64,000 nt of DNA, taken from contig JAEWBN010000017.1 of the NCBI GenBank assembly GCA_023391095.1, positions 32,260-96,259 of the forward strand, written 5' to 3'. The stretch comes from Pseudomonadota bacterium. Its GTDB lineage: Bacteria > Pseudomonadota > Alphaproteobacteria > Rhizobiales > Devosiaceae. Positions 16,540 through 25,365 of this stretch are shown here, one piece after another; the first letter of the stretch is position 1, and each line of letters opens with the position of its first letter. A program made the position numbers and the translations under genes. The notes under the pieces are model-generated. The model was not told the DNA's origin. It was given only the letters and a program-made list of their open reading frames with translations, and did not search any database.

Positions 16540-17568
16540 ATGACCAAGTCGCTCAATGCGATTGCCCAGAAGTTGATGACGCCCGGCCAGGGCATCCTTG
16601 CCGCCGACGAGTCGGAAGGCACGATTGCCAAGCGCTTCGCCAAGATCAACCTGCCCAATACGCTCGACCTGCGCCGCGACTATCGCGAAATGCTGTTCGG
16701 CGCCAAAGAGGCGATGTCCGAGTATATTTCCGGCGTCATTCTCACCGAAGAGACGCTGAAGCAGGAAGCGGCCGATGGCACGCCCTTCCGCGCCATCCTG
16801 GCGGACGCCGACTGTATCCCGGGCATCAAGGTGGACCGGGGGGCCTTCCCCATGCCCGGCGAGGGCGGCGAAAAGATCACCGAAGGTCTTGATGGCCTGC
16901 GCCAGCGGCTTGCCCAATATGCCGACCTTGGGGCCGGCTTTGCCAAGTGGCGGGCCGTGATCACCATCAATGACATTGCCCCCACCCGCAACAATATCCG
17001 CGCCAATGCCCATGCGCTGGCGCGCTACGCCATCCTTTGCCAGGAAGCCGGCATCGTGCCGGTGGTCGAACCCGAGGTGGTGGGCGATGGTGAGCCGGGC
17101 AATCATTCGCTTGAGCGCTGCGCCCAGGTGACCGGCGATGTGCTGGAAAATACCTTCAAGGAGCTGCGGCTTGCCGGCGTTGACCTCTCGGGCATGCTGC
17201 TCAAGCCGAACATGGTGCTGCCCGGCGTCAATTCGCGCGACCGGCCCGGCGTCGAGGAAGTGGCGCGCCGCACCGTCGAAGTGCTGCGCGAACATGTGCC
17301 GGCGGCCGTGCCCGGCATTGCCTTCCTTTCCGGCGGACAGACGGACGAGGAAGCCACCGCTCATCTTTCCGCGATGAACCGCATTTCCGGCAAGCCCTGG
17401 CCACTGACCTTCTCCTATGGACGGGCGCTGCAGAATGTCGCGCTGCGCACCTGGGCGGGACGCCGGGAGAACTTCAACCCGGCGCGCGCTGCCTTTGCCC
17501 ACCGGGCCCACATGAACTCGCTCGCAGCCATCGGCGAGTGGTCCAACGCCCTCGACCGCGCCGCCTGA
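16540..17568 (+). CDS. Class I fructose-bisphosphate aldolase
   Basis: Schiff-base aldolase that cleaves fructose-1,6-bisphosphate. The 342-residue protein begins MTKSLNAIAQKLMTPGQGIL and shows the family's GILAADESEGTIAKRF, FAKWRAVI (with the active-site Lys), VEPEVVGDGEP and SGMLLKPNMVLPG (Schiff-base Lys) motifs. This is the metal-independent class I type, rather than the class II (Cbb-type) enzyme often found after pgk. A GC-rich terminator follows. Confidence 0.96.
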   Translation: MTKSLNAIAQKLMTPGQGILAADESEGTIAKRFAKINLPNTLDLRRDYREMLFGAKEAMSEYISGVILTEETLKQEAADGTPFRAILADADCIPGIKVDRGAFPMPGEGGEKITEGLDGLRQRLAQYADLGAGFAKWRAVITINDIAPTRNNIRANAHALARYAILCQEAGIVPVVEPEVVGDGEPGNHSLERCAQVTGDVLENTFKELRLAGVDLSGMLLKPNMVLPGVNSRDRPGVEEVARRTVEVLREHVPAAVPGIAFLSGGQTDEEATAHLSAMNRISGKPWPLTFSYGRALQNVALRTWAGRRENFNPARAAFAHRAHMNSLAAIGEWSNALDRAA

Positions 17569-17600
17569 GCGCGCCCATCGACCCTGGGCGGCGCGCTTTT
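17569..17600 (+). terminator. Intrinsic terminator of fba
   Basis: A 7-bp stem GCGCGCC / GGCGCGC (17569-17575 with 17590-17596) followed by TTTT, starting one base after the aldolase stop. Confidence 0.75.
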
Positions 17601-17716
17601 CGGGAGCGCGTCGCGGGATTGCGCCGCACGGGGCTTATCCTCTATTGGGTGGACTGTCCCTTTGTCGCCAAAATGCTGACCTAGGGACGCCAGCGTCAAG
17701 CGTTCCCGGGAACCCC

Positions 17717-18322
17717 ATGCTCCCCCAGCTCTATCTCATTACCCCGGCCGATCCGGATCCCGCAGAGTTTCCGCGCCGCCTGATGGGCGTGCTGAGCGGT
17801 CCGCAGATCGCCGCCCTGCTGGTGCGGCGGGGCAGCCTCGATGATGCGGGCTATGCCGGGCTGGCCGAGCGCCTGATGCAGGTGGGACAGGCAGCCGGCG
17901 CCGCCGTGCTCCTTGAAGATGACGTCGACCTTGCCCGCCAGCTTGGCGCCGACGGCGTGCACATCACCACCGGTGGCACCAAGGCCATCCGCGCGGCAAC
18001 CGATGCCCTCAAGCCCGACGGGATTGTGGGCGTGGGCAATGTCCGCTCACGGCATGATGCCATGAGCTTTGGCGAGCTCGATGTCGACTATGTGATGTTC
18101 GGCCCCCTCGGGGGTGCGCCGGACCCGCAGGCGAGCGAACTGGCCGCATGGTGGGCGGAAACGTTTGAAGTCCCGGCGGTTCATTCCGATCCTGCTGCGA
18201 CGCTTGCGGCGCTGGACCAGACCGGTGCCGAATTCCTGGCGCTGTCCGATTGCGTCTGGTCGGCCGAACAGCCGGCAGCAGCGCTGGCCGAGTTCGACCG
18301 CGCCGTCCGGAAACCGGCATGA
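17717..18322 (+). CDS. ThiE/TenI-like protein, probably not a true thiamine phosphate synthase
   Basis: A 201-residue TIM-barrel protein of the thiamine phosphate synthase/TenI superfamily: LYLITPADPDP at the start, LLEDDVDLARQLGADGVHIT, GVGNVRSRHDAMSFGE and DYVMFGPLGG align with ThiE. The TxTK pyrophosphate-binding segment that normally follows the GP motif is replaced by GGAPDPQ, and the C-terminal GGI motif is not seen. It may therefore have lost the synthase reaction. The stop overlaps the next gene (ATGA), so the two are co-translated; no thiamine gene is nearby. Confidence 0.8.
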   Translation: MLPQLYLITPADPDPAEFPRRLMGVLSGPQIAALLVRRGSLDDAGYAGLAERLMQVGQAAGAAVLLEDDVDLARQLGADGVHITTGGTKAIRAATDALKPDGIVGVGNVRSRHDAMSFGELDVDYVMFGPLGGAPDPQASELAAWWAETFEVPAVHSDPAATLAALDQTGAEFLALSDCVWSAEQPAAALAEFDRAVRKPA

Positions 18323-19482
18323 TCCGCGCCCGTCTCCTTCTTGCCCTCCTGCTTTCAGGCCTGCCCGGAATGGTCCAAGCGCAGGACAATTCCGCGGAAT
18401 CGGTCAGCTCCGCCATTTTCGGACAGCAGGGGCCGGTGGACTACGCCTACGGCGCTTACCAGCGCGGCTATTACCTGACGGCCCTGGAACTGGCTTTGCC
18501 CCGAGCCGAAGAGGGCGACGCCGCGGCGCTGACGCTGATTGCCGAACTTTATGCCAACGGGCTGGGCGTCCCCCAGAATGCCGAGCGCGCCGCCAGCTGG
18601 TACCAACTGGCATCGGACCGGGGCGACCGGCTCGCGACGTTCGAGCTGGGCATGCGTTATCAGGAAGGCGTGGGGGTTGAGCGCGACCGAACCCGCGCGG
18701 CCGAGCTTTTCGCCAAGGCGGCGGAGGCAGGCTATATCCCGGCCAAGTACAATATGGCGCTGCTGCATGTGGAAGGCGTCTATGCCCCACCCAACCTCGT
18801 GCGGGCCGCCGAACTGATGCGGGAAGCGGCCGAGGCCGAACTGCCCGAAGCGCAATACGACTACGGCTCCATGCTGATTGAAGGCGCGGGCGTCCTCCCC
18901 GATCCCGAGGAAGGCGCGCGCTATATCGGGCTTGCCGCAGAGCAGGGCCTGCCCGACGCGCAGGTGGATTTCGCCACCCTGCTCTATCTGGGTCAGGGCT
19001 TGCCGCAGAATATTGAAGCGGCGGTGGATTATTACCGGCGGGCTGCCGAACAGGGCAATCCGGTGGCGCAGAACCGCTATGCCAAGCTGCTCGCGGTGGG
19101 CGAAGGCACGGCGATCGATCTCGAAGCGGCCGCCATGTGGCGATCCCTGTCCCGCCGCCAGGGACTGAGCGACCCGGCGCTAGACCGCTTGCTGGTCTCC
19201 ATTCCGGCCGATGCCCTGGCGCGGGCGGAAGAACGCGCCCGCTTCTGGCCGGGCCTGCCGCCGACGGCTCCGTCTGCTGCCACCGAGGCGTCCGAGCCCG
19301 CCAGCGACGGCCCCGTCCTGCCCAATTCGCTTGACCCGCAAAATGCACCCAGCCGGGTCGTGGACCCCAATGCGGACGCGCCTGCGGATGCGGCGGACGA
19401 GGCTCTGGCGCCGCTCGAAGCGGAGCGGGGCCGGGAGGCAGAGGATGCGGCCGCGGACGAGGCGGAAACGCAAGACCCTTGA
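18319..19482 (+). CDS. Secreted Sel1-repeat (TPR-like) protein
   Basis: A 387-residue exported protein. Residues 1-22 are a signal peptide (ARLLLALLLSGLPGMVQAQ). From about residue 55 to 290 there are at least six Sel1 repeats of 36 residues, recognisable by A..LG..Y..G.GV..D...A. patterns (LIAELYANGLGVPQNAERAA, FELGMRYQEGVGVERDRTRA, FATLLYLGQGLPQNIEAAVD). The last 80 residues are low complexity, rich in Ala, Glu, Asp and Pro. Such proteins act as periplasmic protein-interaction scaffolds; the partner is unknown. The start overlaps the ThiE-like stop by 4 bp. Confidence 0.88.
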   Translation: MIRARLLLALLLSGLPGMVQAQDNSAESVSSAIFGQQGPVDYAYGAYQRGYYLTALELALPRAEEGDAAALTLIAELYANGLGVPQNAERAASWYQLASDRGDRLATFELGMRYQEGVGVERDRTRAAELFAKAAEAGYIPAKYNMALLHVEGVYAPPNLVRAAELMREAAEAELPEAQYDYGSMLIEGAGVLPDPEEGARYIGLAAEQGLPDAQVDFATLLYLGQGLPQNIEAAVDYYRRAAEQGNPVAQNRYAKLLAVGEGTAIDLEAAAMWRSLSRRQGLSDPALDRLLVSIPADALARAEERARFWPGLPPTAPSAATEASEPASDGPVLPNSLDPQNAPSRVVDPNADAPADAADEALAPLEAERGREAEDAAADEAETQDP

Positions 19483-19612
19483 AACAGGGCCGGTTCTGAG
19501 GCAATAAGCCCGCCACATCATAAACCCCCGCGGCCGGGCCTTTGCCCATTGGCCGGATGCGCCTCACCAGACGGCGTCGTCCGGGTCGCGCGAGCCAGCG
19601 AGCACCTCCCCT

Positions 19613-20407
19613 ATGGCGCGTTCCGCCCTTCTCAACGTCATGGTCTCTGCCGCCATCAAGGCCGGAAAGTCGCTCAGCCGCGACTTCAACGAGGTCGAAA
19701 ACCTGCAGGTTTCGCGCAAGGGCCCGGCGGACTTCGTCTCCAAGGCTGACCTGCGTGCCGAGCAGATCGTCTATGACGAGCTGCGCAAGGCCCGTCCGAC
19801 CTATGGGTTCCTGATGGAAGAAGGTGGGGAAGTCGCGGGCACCGACGGCCAGCACACCTGGATCATCGACCCGCTCGATGGCACTACCAATTTCCTCCAC
19901 TCCATCCCGCTCTTTGCCGTGGCCATTGCCCTGCAGCGCGGCGACGAGATCGTGGCGTCGGTGGTCTATAATCCGATCATGGACGAGATGTTCACGGCCG
20001 AAAAAGGCGGCGGCACCTGGCTGGCCGATCGCAAGCGCCTGCGCGTTGCCGGCCGCCGGCACCTTTCCGATGCCGTGGTGACTACCGGCATCAAGACCCA
20101 GGGCACCTCGAACGATACGCTGCAGCTGCGCCAGCTGGCGGCCATCAACCCGGCCGTTGCCGGCATTCGCCGGTCTGGCTCCATCTGCCTCGACATGGCC
20201 TGGCTCGCCGCCGGCCGTTTCGATGCCATCTGGGAAGCGGGGCTCAAGCCCTGGGACGTGGCGCCCGGCCTGCTGCTGGTCAAGGAAGCCGGCGGCATCG
20301 TCTCCGACTTTGCCGGTCAGCCCGGATCGGTCTGGAACGGCCAGATCGTTGCGGGCAACGAGACCCTGCACGGCGCCCTGCTCAAGACCCTGAAGCCGAT
20401 CAAGTAA
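19613..20407 (+). CDS. suhB: Inositol monophosphatase family protein
   Basis: Magnesium-dependent phosphatase of the IMPase fold, 264 residues. The metal-binding motif WIIDPLDGTTNFLHSIP (about residues 83-99) and the second signature WEAGLKPWDVAPGLLLVKEAGG are intact; the first Glu lies in FLMEEGGEVAG. SuhB proteins also bind the transcription machinery in enterobacteria; whether that applies here cannot be told. Its 3' end overlaps the convergent phosphotransferase gene by 8 bp. Confidence 0.93.
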   Translation: MARSALLNVMVSAAIKAGKSLSRDFNEVENLQVSRKGPADFVSKADLRAEQIVYDELRKARPTYGFLMEEGGEVAGTDGQHTWIIDPLDGTTNFLHSIPLFAVAIALQRGDEIVASVVYNPIMDEMFTAEKGGGTWLADRKRLRVAGRRHLSDAVVTTGIKTQGTSNDTLQLRQLAAINPAVAGIRRSGSICLDMAWLAAGRFDAIWEAGLKPWDVAPGLLLVKEAGGIVSDFAGQPGSVWNGQIVAGNETLHGALLKTLKPIK

Positions 20408-21287
20408 GATCCGCTTTTTCCTCGATGAGGCGCGCGAGGGTGCTTTGTCCCAGCGCGCTCATGGTTGGATTGGTCTGTCGGTAATACCAGACCAGACCCA
20501 TGGCCTGCTCGAATGCCCAGGCGGCGCCGCGCCGCCATTCGAGGTCACTCGCGCCGACTGCCTCGCGAAATATCCGCCGCCTTTCGCCATCGAGCAGGTG
20601 CCAACCGACTACCAGGTCAAGCGCAGGATCAGCGGGGCCGAAGCTTCCGCCATCCAGAACGCCCGCAAGCCGCTCGTCCCGGACCAGAAGATTGGCGGGG
20701 GTGAGGTCCCTGTGGCTCATGACCACCCGGCCGGGATGGGGCAAGACGCGGAAGCCGGCCCACATTGCGCGCAGCACGGGGACGTCGAGTAGGTTTTCGC
20801 TCCGCACGAGGCACTTTGCCATCCAGGCGTCGTGATCCGGGAGAGAGCCGCCCCTCCCCTTGCCATCGAAGGGCCGGCCCATTGTATCGGCCGAGCGTAA
20901 TCTTAAGACCAGTCCGGCAAGGTCCAGCGCAAAACCTGCCGAATGGCTGACGCTGTGCGGCGTCGCGGTTTCTCCCTCGATCCAGGATTGGACGCTCCAA
21001 GCGGAGGGATAGCCGTGTCCGGGGCGGCCAATGGCAACCGGAACGGGCGTCGCAACGGGGCATTGCGCCACCAGCTCCCGCATGGCCGCCAATTCCTGCC
21101 CGACCGTCTCAGCCGACGTCATTTGAAGCGGAAACCGCGCGACATGGCCTCGACCGATGCGAAAAATGGCATTGACCGTTCCGGGTGTCTCGAGCCGCAC
21201 AATGGCCTCGCCATCGAATTCGGGGAACTGCCCGCGGATCAAGGCCTTGGCCAGTGCAACGTCGATGTGCAACTGCTTGGCATGCAT
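20400..21287 (-). CDS. Aminoglycoside phosphotransferase-family kinase
   Basis: A 295-residue protein-kinase-like phosphotransferase (APH family). The Brenner motif is VVMSHRDLTPANLLV, with catalytic Asp, and the metal-binding motif GVLDGGSFGPADPALDLVVG follows 12 residues later (usually VIDWGxxxxGDPxxDL). Most chromosomal members phosphorylate small metabolites rather than antibiotics, and nothing here points to resistance. It stands alone, convergent with suhB. Confidence 0.85.
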   Translation of the reverse strand: MHAKQLHIDVALAKALIRGQFPEFDGEAIVRLETPGTVNAIFRIGRGHVARFPLQMTSAETVGQELAAMRELVAQCPVATPVPVAIGRPGHGYPSAWSVQSWIEGETATPHSVSHSAGFALDLAGLVLRLRSADTMGRPFDGKGRGGSLPDHDAWMAKCLVRSENLLDVPVLRAMWAGFRVLPHPGRVVMSHRDLTPANLLVRDERLAGVLDGGSFGPADPALDLVVGWHLLDGERRRIFREAVGASDLEWRRGAAWAFEQAMGLVWYYRQTNPTMSALGQSTLARLIEEKADLT

Positions 21288-21418
21288 GGCTTAACTCTCA
21301 GCCTCTTCCCCGGGCGGGTCCCACAAGGGGCCCGTTAACCTTTTCCATTGTCACGCCTTTCCACCGCCACTAGTGTCGAAGGATGGCTGATTTGGCACGC
21401 GGGGGAAGGTTCCATACG

Positions 21419-22405
21419 ATGACGCAAGGCTACGATCCCTACCATCTTTCGAGCCCGACCGTTTATCTGGTCAAGATCGTCATCTTTCTGGTGCTGGTGG
21501 CGCTGGTTGCCGCCATTCTGTTTTCCACCATCATCACCTTCTTCTGGGCCAACCCCTTTATCAACTCGCTGATCTTCCTGACCCTGGCGATCGGCATCTT
21601 CCTCAGCTTCCGACAGCTCTTCCGATTGTTTCCCGAGGTGAAGTGGGTCAACTCGCTTCAGGACGGCAACCTCAATACGACCCGACCCCCGGTCTTGCTG
21701 GCGCCCGTTGCCGGCCTCCTGCGGGAGCGGATCGGCGAGGCGGTCATCACGCCCTCCTCCATGCGCTCCATTCTGGATTCGGTGGGCAATCGGCTCGATG
21801 AAGCCAAGGATACCTCGCGCTACCTCACCGGACTTCTGGTATTTCTTGGCCTGCTGGGCACATTTTATGGCCTCCTCGAAACCGTGACCTCGGTCAGCAA
21901 TGTGATCAATGCGCTTGATGTCACGGCAGGCGACTCGGCAACGCTCTTCACCAACCTGCGCGAAGGGCTCGTCGCGCCGCTGGGTGGCATGGGCACGGCC
22001 TTTTCGTCCTCGCTCTTTGGCCTTTCCGGATCCCTGGTCCTGGGCTTTCTTGATCTCCAGACCAGCCAGGCGCAAAACGCCTTCTATACCGATCTCGAGG
22101 ACTGGATGACCTCCATGACCGAGCTCGACCATCCGGTTTCGGCCATGCAGGCCAATGCCGGCGGCCCGGACATCCAGGCCATAGTCGACAAGCTCGGCGC
22201 CAATAACCAGAGCATCAACTCGTCCCAGAACGCCATCCGCGCCATGGCCGAGCTGGCGCGCGGCATTGACGGATTGGTCAAGCACATCCGCACCGAACAG
22301 GACGATTTGCGGCGCTACATCACCGAACAGGGCGAAACCAACAAGAAGCTGCGCGACCTCATTGAGGCCATGCTCAACGAAGCCGATAACGAGCGCCGGG
22401 AATAG
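21419..22405 (+). CDS. MotA/TolQ/ExbB-like proton channel protein
   Basis: A 328-residue inner-membrane protein with four predicted membrane segments: two near the N-terminus (about residues 12-35 and 40-62) and two around LTGLLVFLGLLGTFYGLLET and GGMGTAFSSSLFGLSGSLVL, the latter pair matching the MotA/TolQ channel helices. The start at 21419 has GGGGGAAGG upstream. It is followed 3 bp later by a MotB/OmpA-like partner, so the two presumably form a stator that uses ion flow to do work on the cell wall. It is not next to flagellar genes. Confidence 0.88.
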   Translation: MTQGYDPYHLSSPTVYLVKIVIFLVLVALVAAILFSTIITFFWANPFINSLIFLTLAIGIFLSFRQLFRLFPEVKWVNSLQDGNLNTTRPPVLLAPVAGLLRERIGEAVITPSSMRSILDSVGNRLDEAKDTSRYLTGLLVFLGLLGTFYGLLETVTSVSNVINALDVTAGDSATLFTNLREGLVAPLGGMGTAFSSSLFGLSGSLVLGFLDLQTSQAQNAFYTDLEDWMTSMTELDHPVSAMQANAGGPDIQAIVDKLGANNQSINSSQNAIRAMAELARGIDGLVKHIRTEQDDLRRYITEQGETNKKLRDLIEAMLNEADNERRE

Positions 22406-22408
22406 GCC

Positions 22409-23434
22409 ATGGCTTTCGCGCGCTCCCGCCGCCGTCAGGAAGCCAATTACTGGCCCGGCTTTGTCGATGCGCTGTCGAGCCTGCTGCTCGTCATCATCTT
22501 CATGCTCAGCCTGTTCATGCTGACCCAGTTCTTCCTTGGCCAGGAAATCCAGGGGCGCGACACGGCGCTGGCGCGCCTCAACACCCAGATCGCCGAACTG
22601 ACCGAATTGCTGCAGCTCGAACGCGCCAATTCGGACGACCTGACCTCGCAGCTGGCCACATTGACCGCCACCCTCGCCGGAGCGCGTGCCGAAAACGAAA
22701 CGCTGTCGAGCCAGCTGTCCGGCATCGGCACGGGCCTGGACGACCGCGACGCTACCATTGCCGGGCTCGAGCAGCAGGTGATCGATGCCGAGCGGCTTTC
22801 CGATGAAGCCAATGCCCAGGTCGCCCTGCTCAACCAGCAGCTGGCGGCCCTGCGTACCCAATTGGCGGCACTCGAAGCTGCGCTTGAAGCCTCGGAAGCC
22901 CGCGACACCGAAAGCCGCACCCAGATCGCCGATCTTGGACGCCGCCTCAACCTGGCGCTGGCTCAACGCGTCCAGGACCTCAGCCGCTACCGTTCGGACT
23001 TCTTTGGCCGCCTGCGGGAAATCCTCGAAACCCGCGCCGATGTGCGTGTGGTCGGCGACCGGTTCGTATTCCAGTCCGAAGTGCTGTTCGATCCGGGGCA
23101 AGCCGATATCGACCCCGCGGGCACGCCCGAGCTCGATGCGCTGGCCGACGCCATTCTGCAGCTCGAAACCGAGATCCCGGAAGATATTAACTGGGTGCTG
23201 CGGATCGACGGGCACACCGATGCCCGCCCCATTTCCAATGCCCGCTTCCCCTCGAACTGGGAGCTCTCGGCCGCGCGCGCCATTTCGGTTGCCCGCTATC
23301 TCGTCAGTCGTGGTGTCTCGCCCAATCGGCTGGTCGCTGCCGGCTTTGGCGAATTTACCCCGCTCGACACTGGCGAGAACGACGAAGCCTATCGCCGCAA
23401 CCGCCGCATCGAGTTCAAACTCACGGAGGGCTAG
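22409..23434 (+). CDS. MotB/OmpA-like peptidoglycan-binding stator partner
   Basis: A 341-residue protein. One membrane helix (residues about 19-45, FVDALSSLLLVIIFMLSLF) has an Asp at its start, in the position of the proton-binding Asp of MotB. Residues about 50-190 are a long coiled coil (repeated AQIAELTELLQLERANSD-type heptads) and the C-terminal 120 residues are an OmpA domain with LRIDGHTDARPI, SNWELSAARAISVARYL and NRRIEFKL. It forms an operon with the MotA-like gene and lies 225 bp upstream of pal. It is widespread in Hyphomicrobiales but uncharacterised. Confidence 0.88.
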   Translation: MAFARSRRRQEANYWPGFVDALSSLLLVIIFMLSLFMLTQFFLGQEIQGRDTALARLNTQIAELTELLQLERANSDDLTSQLATLTATLAGARAENETLSSQLSGIGTGLDDRDATIAGLEQQVIDAERLSDEANAQVALLNQQLAALRTQLAALEAALEASEARDTESRTQIADLGRRLNLALAQRVQDLSRYRSDFFGRLREILETRADVRVVGDRFVFQSEVLFDPGQADIDPAGTPELDALADAILQLETEIPEDINWVLRIDGHTDARPISNARFPSNWELSAARAISVARYLVSRGVSPNRLVAAGFGEFTPLDTGENDEAYRRNRRIEFKLTEG

Positions 23435-23659
23435 GTCACCAAGCCCGCCGCTGGCCCTGCCGTTCCTGGTGTCCCTCGCGCTTAACCTTAACAGCGCGAC
23501 GCCACCCGCTGTTGCCGAAGCGCAACGTCACAAAAAAGCCCGGATTCCTGCCACATCGCGGCCTCAATAGGCAAAGATTAACCACGTTGGCTCACCCGCT
23601 TTTAAGAATAAGCGCGGTAAATGCTGGGCCCAAGATTGTAGCTTTCCAGGAGCCGACCC

Positions 23660-24160
23660 GTGGTCATCCCCGCACCCATCAATACCGTAATGCGCGCTGC
23701 CGCGATGATGCTCTTCGTCGTCGTGCTGGCCGCCTGTTCCCGTAGCGCCACCGACAATGTGGGCCTCACCGGCGTCGGCAATACCGGCCCCGGCGGCGGC
23801 GCACCCGGCAGCCAGCAGGAATTTCTCGTCACCGTGGGCGACCGCGTCTTCTTCGAGACCGATTCGAGCTCGCTGACCTCCGAAGCCATGGCAACCCTGG
23901 ACAAGCAGGCCGCTTGGCTCAACCAGTACCAAAACTACCGCATCATGATCGAAGGCCATGCCGACGAGCGCGGTACCCGCGAATACAACATCGCCCTGGG
24001 CGCCCGCCGTGCCTCGGTGGTGGTGAACTACCTCGTGTCCCGCGGGGTCAACGGCCAGCGTATCCAGAGCCAGTCCTTTGGCAAGGAACGTCCGGTGGCC
24101 ATCTGTAACGACATTTCCTGCTGGAGCCAGAACCGTCGCGCCGTCACGGTGGTCCAGTAA
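23660..24160 (+). CDS. pal: Peptidoglycan-associated lipoprotein Pal
   Basis: Outer-membrane lipoprotein that binds peptidoglycan and TolB. With a GTG start at 23660, preceded by AGGAG at 9 nt, it has 166 residues; the lipobox is LAAC with Cys 26. The OmpA-like domain shows RVFFETDSSSLTSEAM, MIEGHADERGTREYNIALG and SWSQNRRAVTVV. An in-frame ATG at 23690 lacks a ribosome binding site. Unlike in most relatives it is not directly downstream of tolB; tolQ is 23 kb away in the opposite orientation. Confidence 0.95.
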   Translation: MVIPAPINTVMRAAAMMLFVVVLAACSRSATDNVGLTGVGNTGPGGGAPGSQQEFLVTVGDRVFFETDSSSLTSEAMATLDKQAAWLNQYQNYRIMIEGHADERGTREYNIALGARRASVVVNYLVSRGVNGQRIQSQSFGKERPVAICNDISCWSQNRRAVTVVQ

Positions 24161-24220
24161 AAAATCCGGCTGCCGACCAAAGCGGTAGCCGCAACCATCC
24201 AGTGAAAACTGGAGGCAAGA

Positions 24221-24260
24221 GCGCCCGGGGCCAACTTAATGGCCCGGGCGCTTTCTTTTC
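24221..24260 (+). terminator. Strong intrinsic terminator between pal and cpoB
   Basis: An 11-bp stem (GCGCCCGGGGCC / GGCCCGGGCGC, one bulged base) with loop AACTTAAT followed by TTTCTTTT, about 60 bp after pal. It shows that the reading frame open from 24202 cannot be the start of the next gene. Confidence 0.9.
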
Positions 24261-24291
24261 ACCAAAATTGCTCTTTATCGGCAGGGCAACA

Positions 24292-25365
24292 ATGCCCATC
24301 TTGGCACAAGCATCAGCAATGGAGGCTTGCTTGACTTCGACCCGATTGACCCGGCTGGGGCGTGCCGCGCTCTGCGCGCTGGGCCTTGGCTTTGGCGCCA
24401 CCAGTGCCCAGGCCGAGACCGCCACTGTGTTCCCGCCCGGCGAATTGGCCGGTCTTGGCTTTACCAATGCCGACAACGGTCGCATCCTGGTCGCCCAGGC
24501 CGACAGCGCCCAGCTTCTGGTGCGCATCCAGCAGCTTGAAGAACAGATCCGCTCGCTGAACGGGCAGATCGAGGGGCTGACCTTCCAGCTCACCCAGCTG
24601 CAGGAAATCATCAACCGGATGCAGGAAGACAACGAGTTCCGTTTCCAATCGCTGGAAGGCGGTGCGCCGGGAAAAACTGATGCGGCAACCCAAGCGGGCG
24701 GCGCGACGCAGCCCGAGGCGTTGCCGCAGGACCCGGCCATAAGCGAAGAGGGCGCAGCGCCCCTAACCGTGATCCCCGAACAGGGCGTACAGCCCCTGCC
24801 CGGCGAGCAGGAATTCGACCCTACCTTCGATGATGCCGGCGCAGCGCCGGTGGATGAACTGGGCGAAAGTGCCGACCCGCTGGTCGGCACCGGACAGGCC
24901 GGCGGGGTCGACCTCATCACCGGCCAGCCGCTGGACCTGAGTTACAACCCAGCCATGGCGCCGACATCCAATGCCGATGCCGATGCACAGTACCAGGCGG
25001 GCTATGAGGCCTTCGTGCAGGGCGATTATGCCTTTGCCGATGAGCAGCTGAGCCAGTTCCTGGCGCTTTATCCGGCCGATCCGCGCATTCCCGACGCCGC
25101 CAACTGGCTGGGAGAATCGATGATCGCCCAGGGCGCTTACACAGAGGCCGCTGACATTCTGGTCGACATCTACCAGAAGAATGCCGAGCACGCCCGCGCC
25201 CCCGACCTGTTGCTCAAGCTGGGCATCGCCCTCGCCGGCGCCGGTGAACGCGACACCGCCTGCCGCACCTTCGACGAGGTGGAACGCCGCTACACCGACG
25301 TGATCCCGGCCTTTCAAAACCGTTTGAGCCAGGAACGGGCCCGCGCCGAATGCGCGCCGGCCTGA
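24292..25365 (+). CDS. cpoB: Cell division coordinator CpoB / YbgF
   Basis: Periplasmic protein that links peptidoglycan synthesis to Tol-Pal constriction. About 357 residues from the ATG at 24292 (AGGG 6 nt upstream). A signal peptide (LGRAALCALGLGFGATSAQA) is followed by a short coiled coil (about 75-120, LLVRIQQLEEQIRSLNGQIE), a long Ala/Pro/Glu-rich linker, and three TPR-like repeats at the C-terminus beginning DAQYQAGYEAFVQGDYAFAD. It overlaps tilS by 16 bp. Confidence 0.92.
   Translation: MPILAQASAMEACLTSTRLTRLGRAALCALGLGFGATSAQAETATVFPPGELAGLGFTNADNGRILVAQADSAQLLVRIQQLEEQIRSLNGQIEGLTFQLTQLQEIINRMQEDNEFRFQSLEGGAPGKTDAATQAGGATQPEALPQDPAISEEGAAPLTVIPEQGVQPLPGEQEFDPTFDDAGAAPVDELGESADPLVGTGQAGGVDLITGQPLDLSYNPAMAPTSNADADAQYQAGYEAFVQGDYAFADEQLSQFLALYPADPRIPDAANWLGESMIAQGAYTEAADILVDIYQKNAEHARAPDLLLKLGIALAGAGERDTACRTFDEVERRYTDVIPAFQNRLSQERARAECAPA

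Noticed and set aside
18404..20371. A 655-residue minus-strand open frame over the Sel1 and suhB genes
   Set aside because: Shadow of two well-supported plus-strand genes; low-complexity Arg/Pro-rich translation.
20400..21287. Antibiotic resistance gene
   Set aside because: APH-fold kinases of this type are common chromosomal genes with metabolic or unknown substrates; no resistance-specific feature or mobile context.
21335..23215. A 626-residue minus-strand open frame over the MotAB-like pair
   Set aside because: Antisense to two genes with clear family motifs and ribosome binding sites.
21419..23434. MotAB-like pair as part of a Zorya defence system
   Set aside because: No ZorC, ZorD or ZorE homologue is adjacent; neighbours are a kinase-like gene and pal.
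24202..24291. Upstream start for cpoB at 24202
   Set aside because: It would place the start codon before a strong intrinsic terminator (24221-24260); the ATG at 24292 has its own ribosome binding site and signal peptide.
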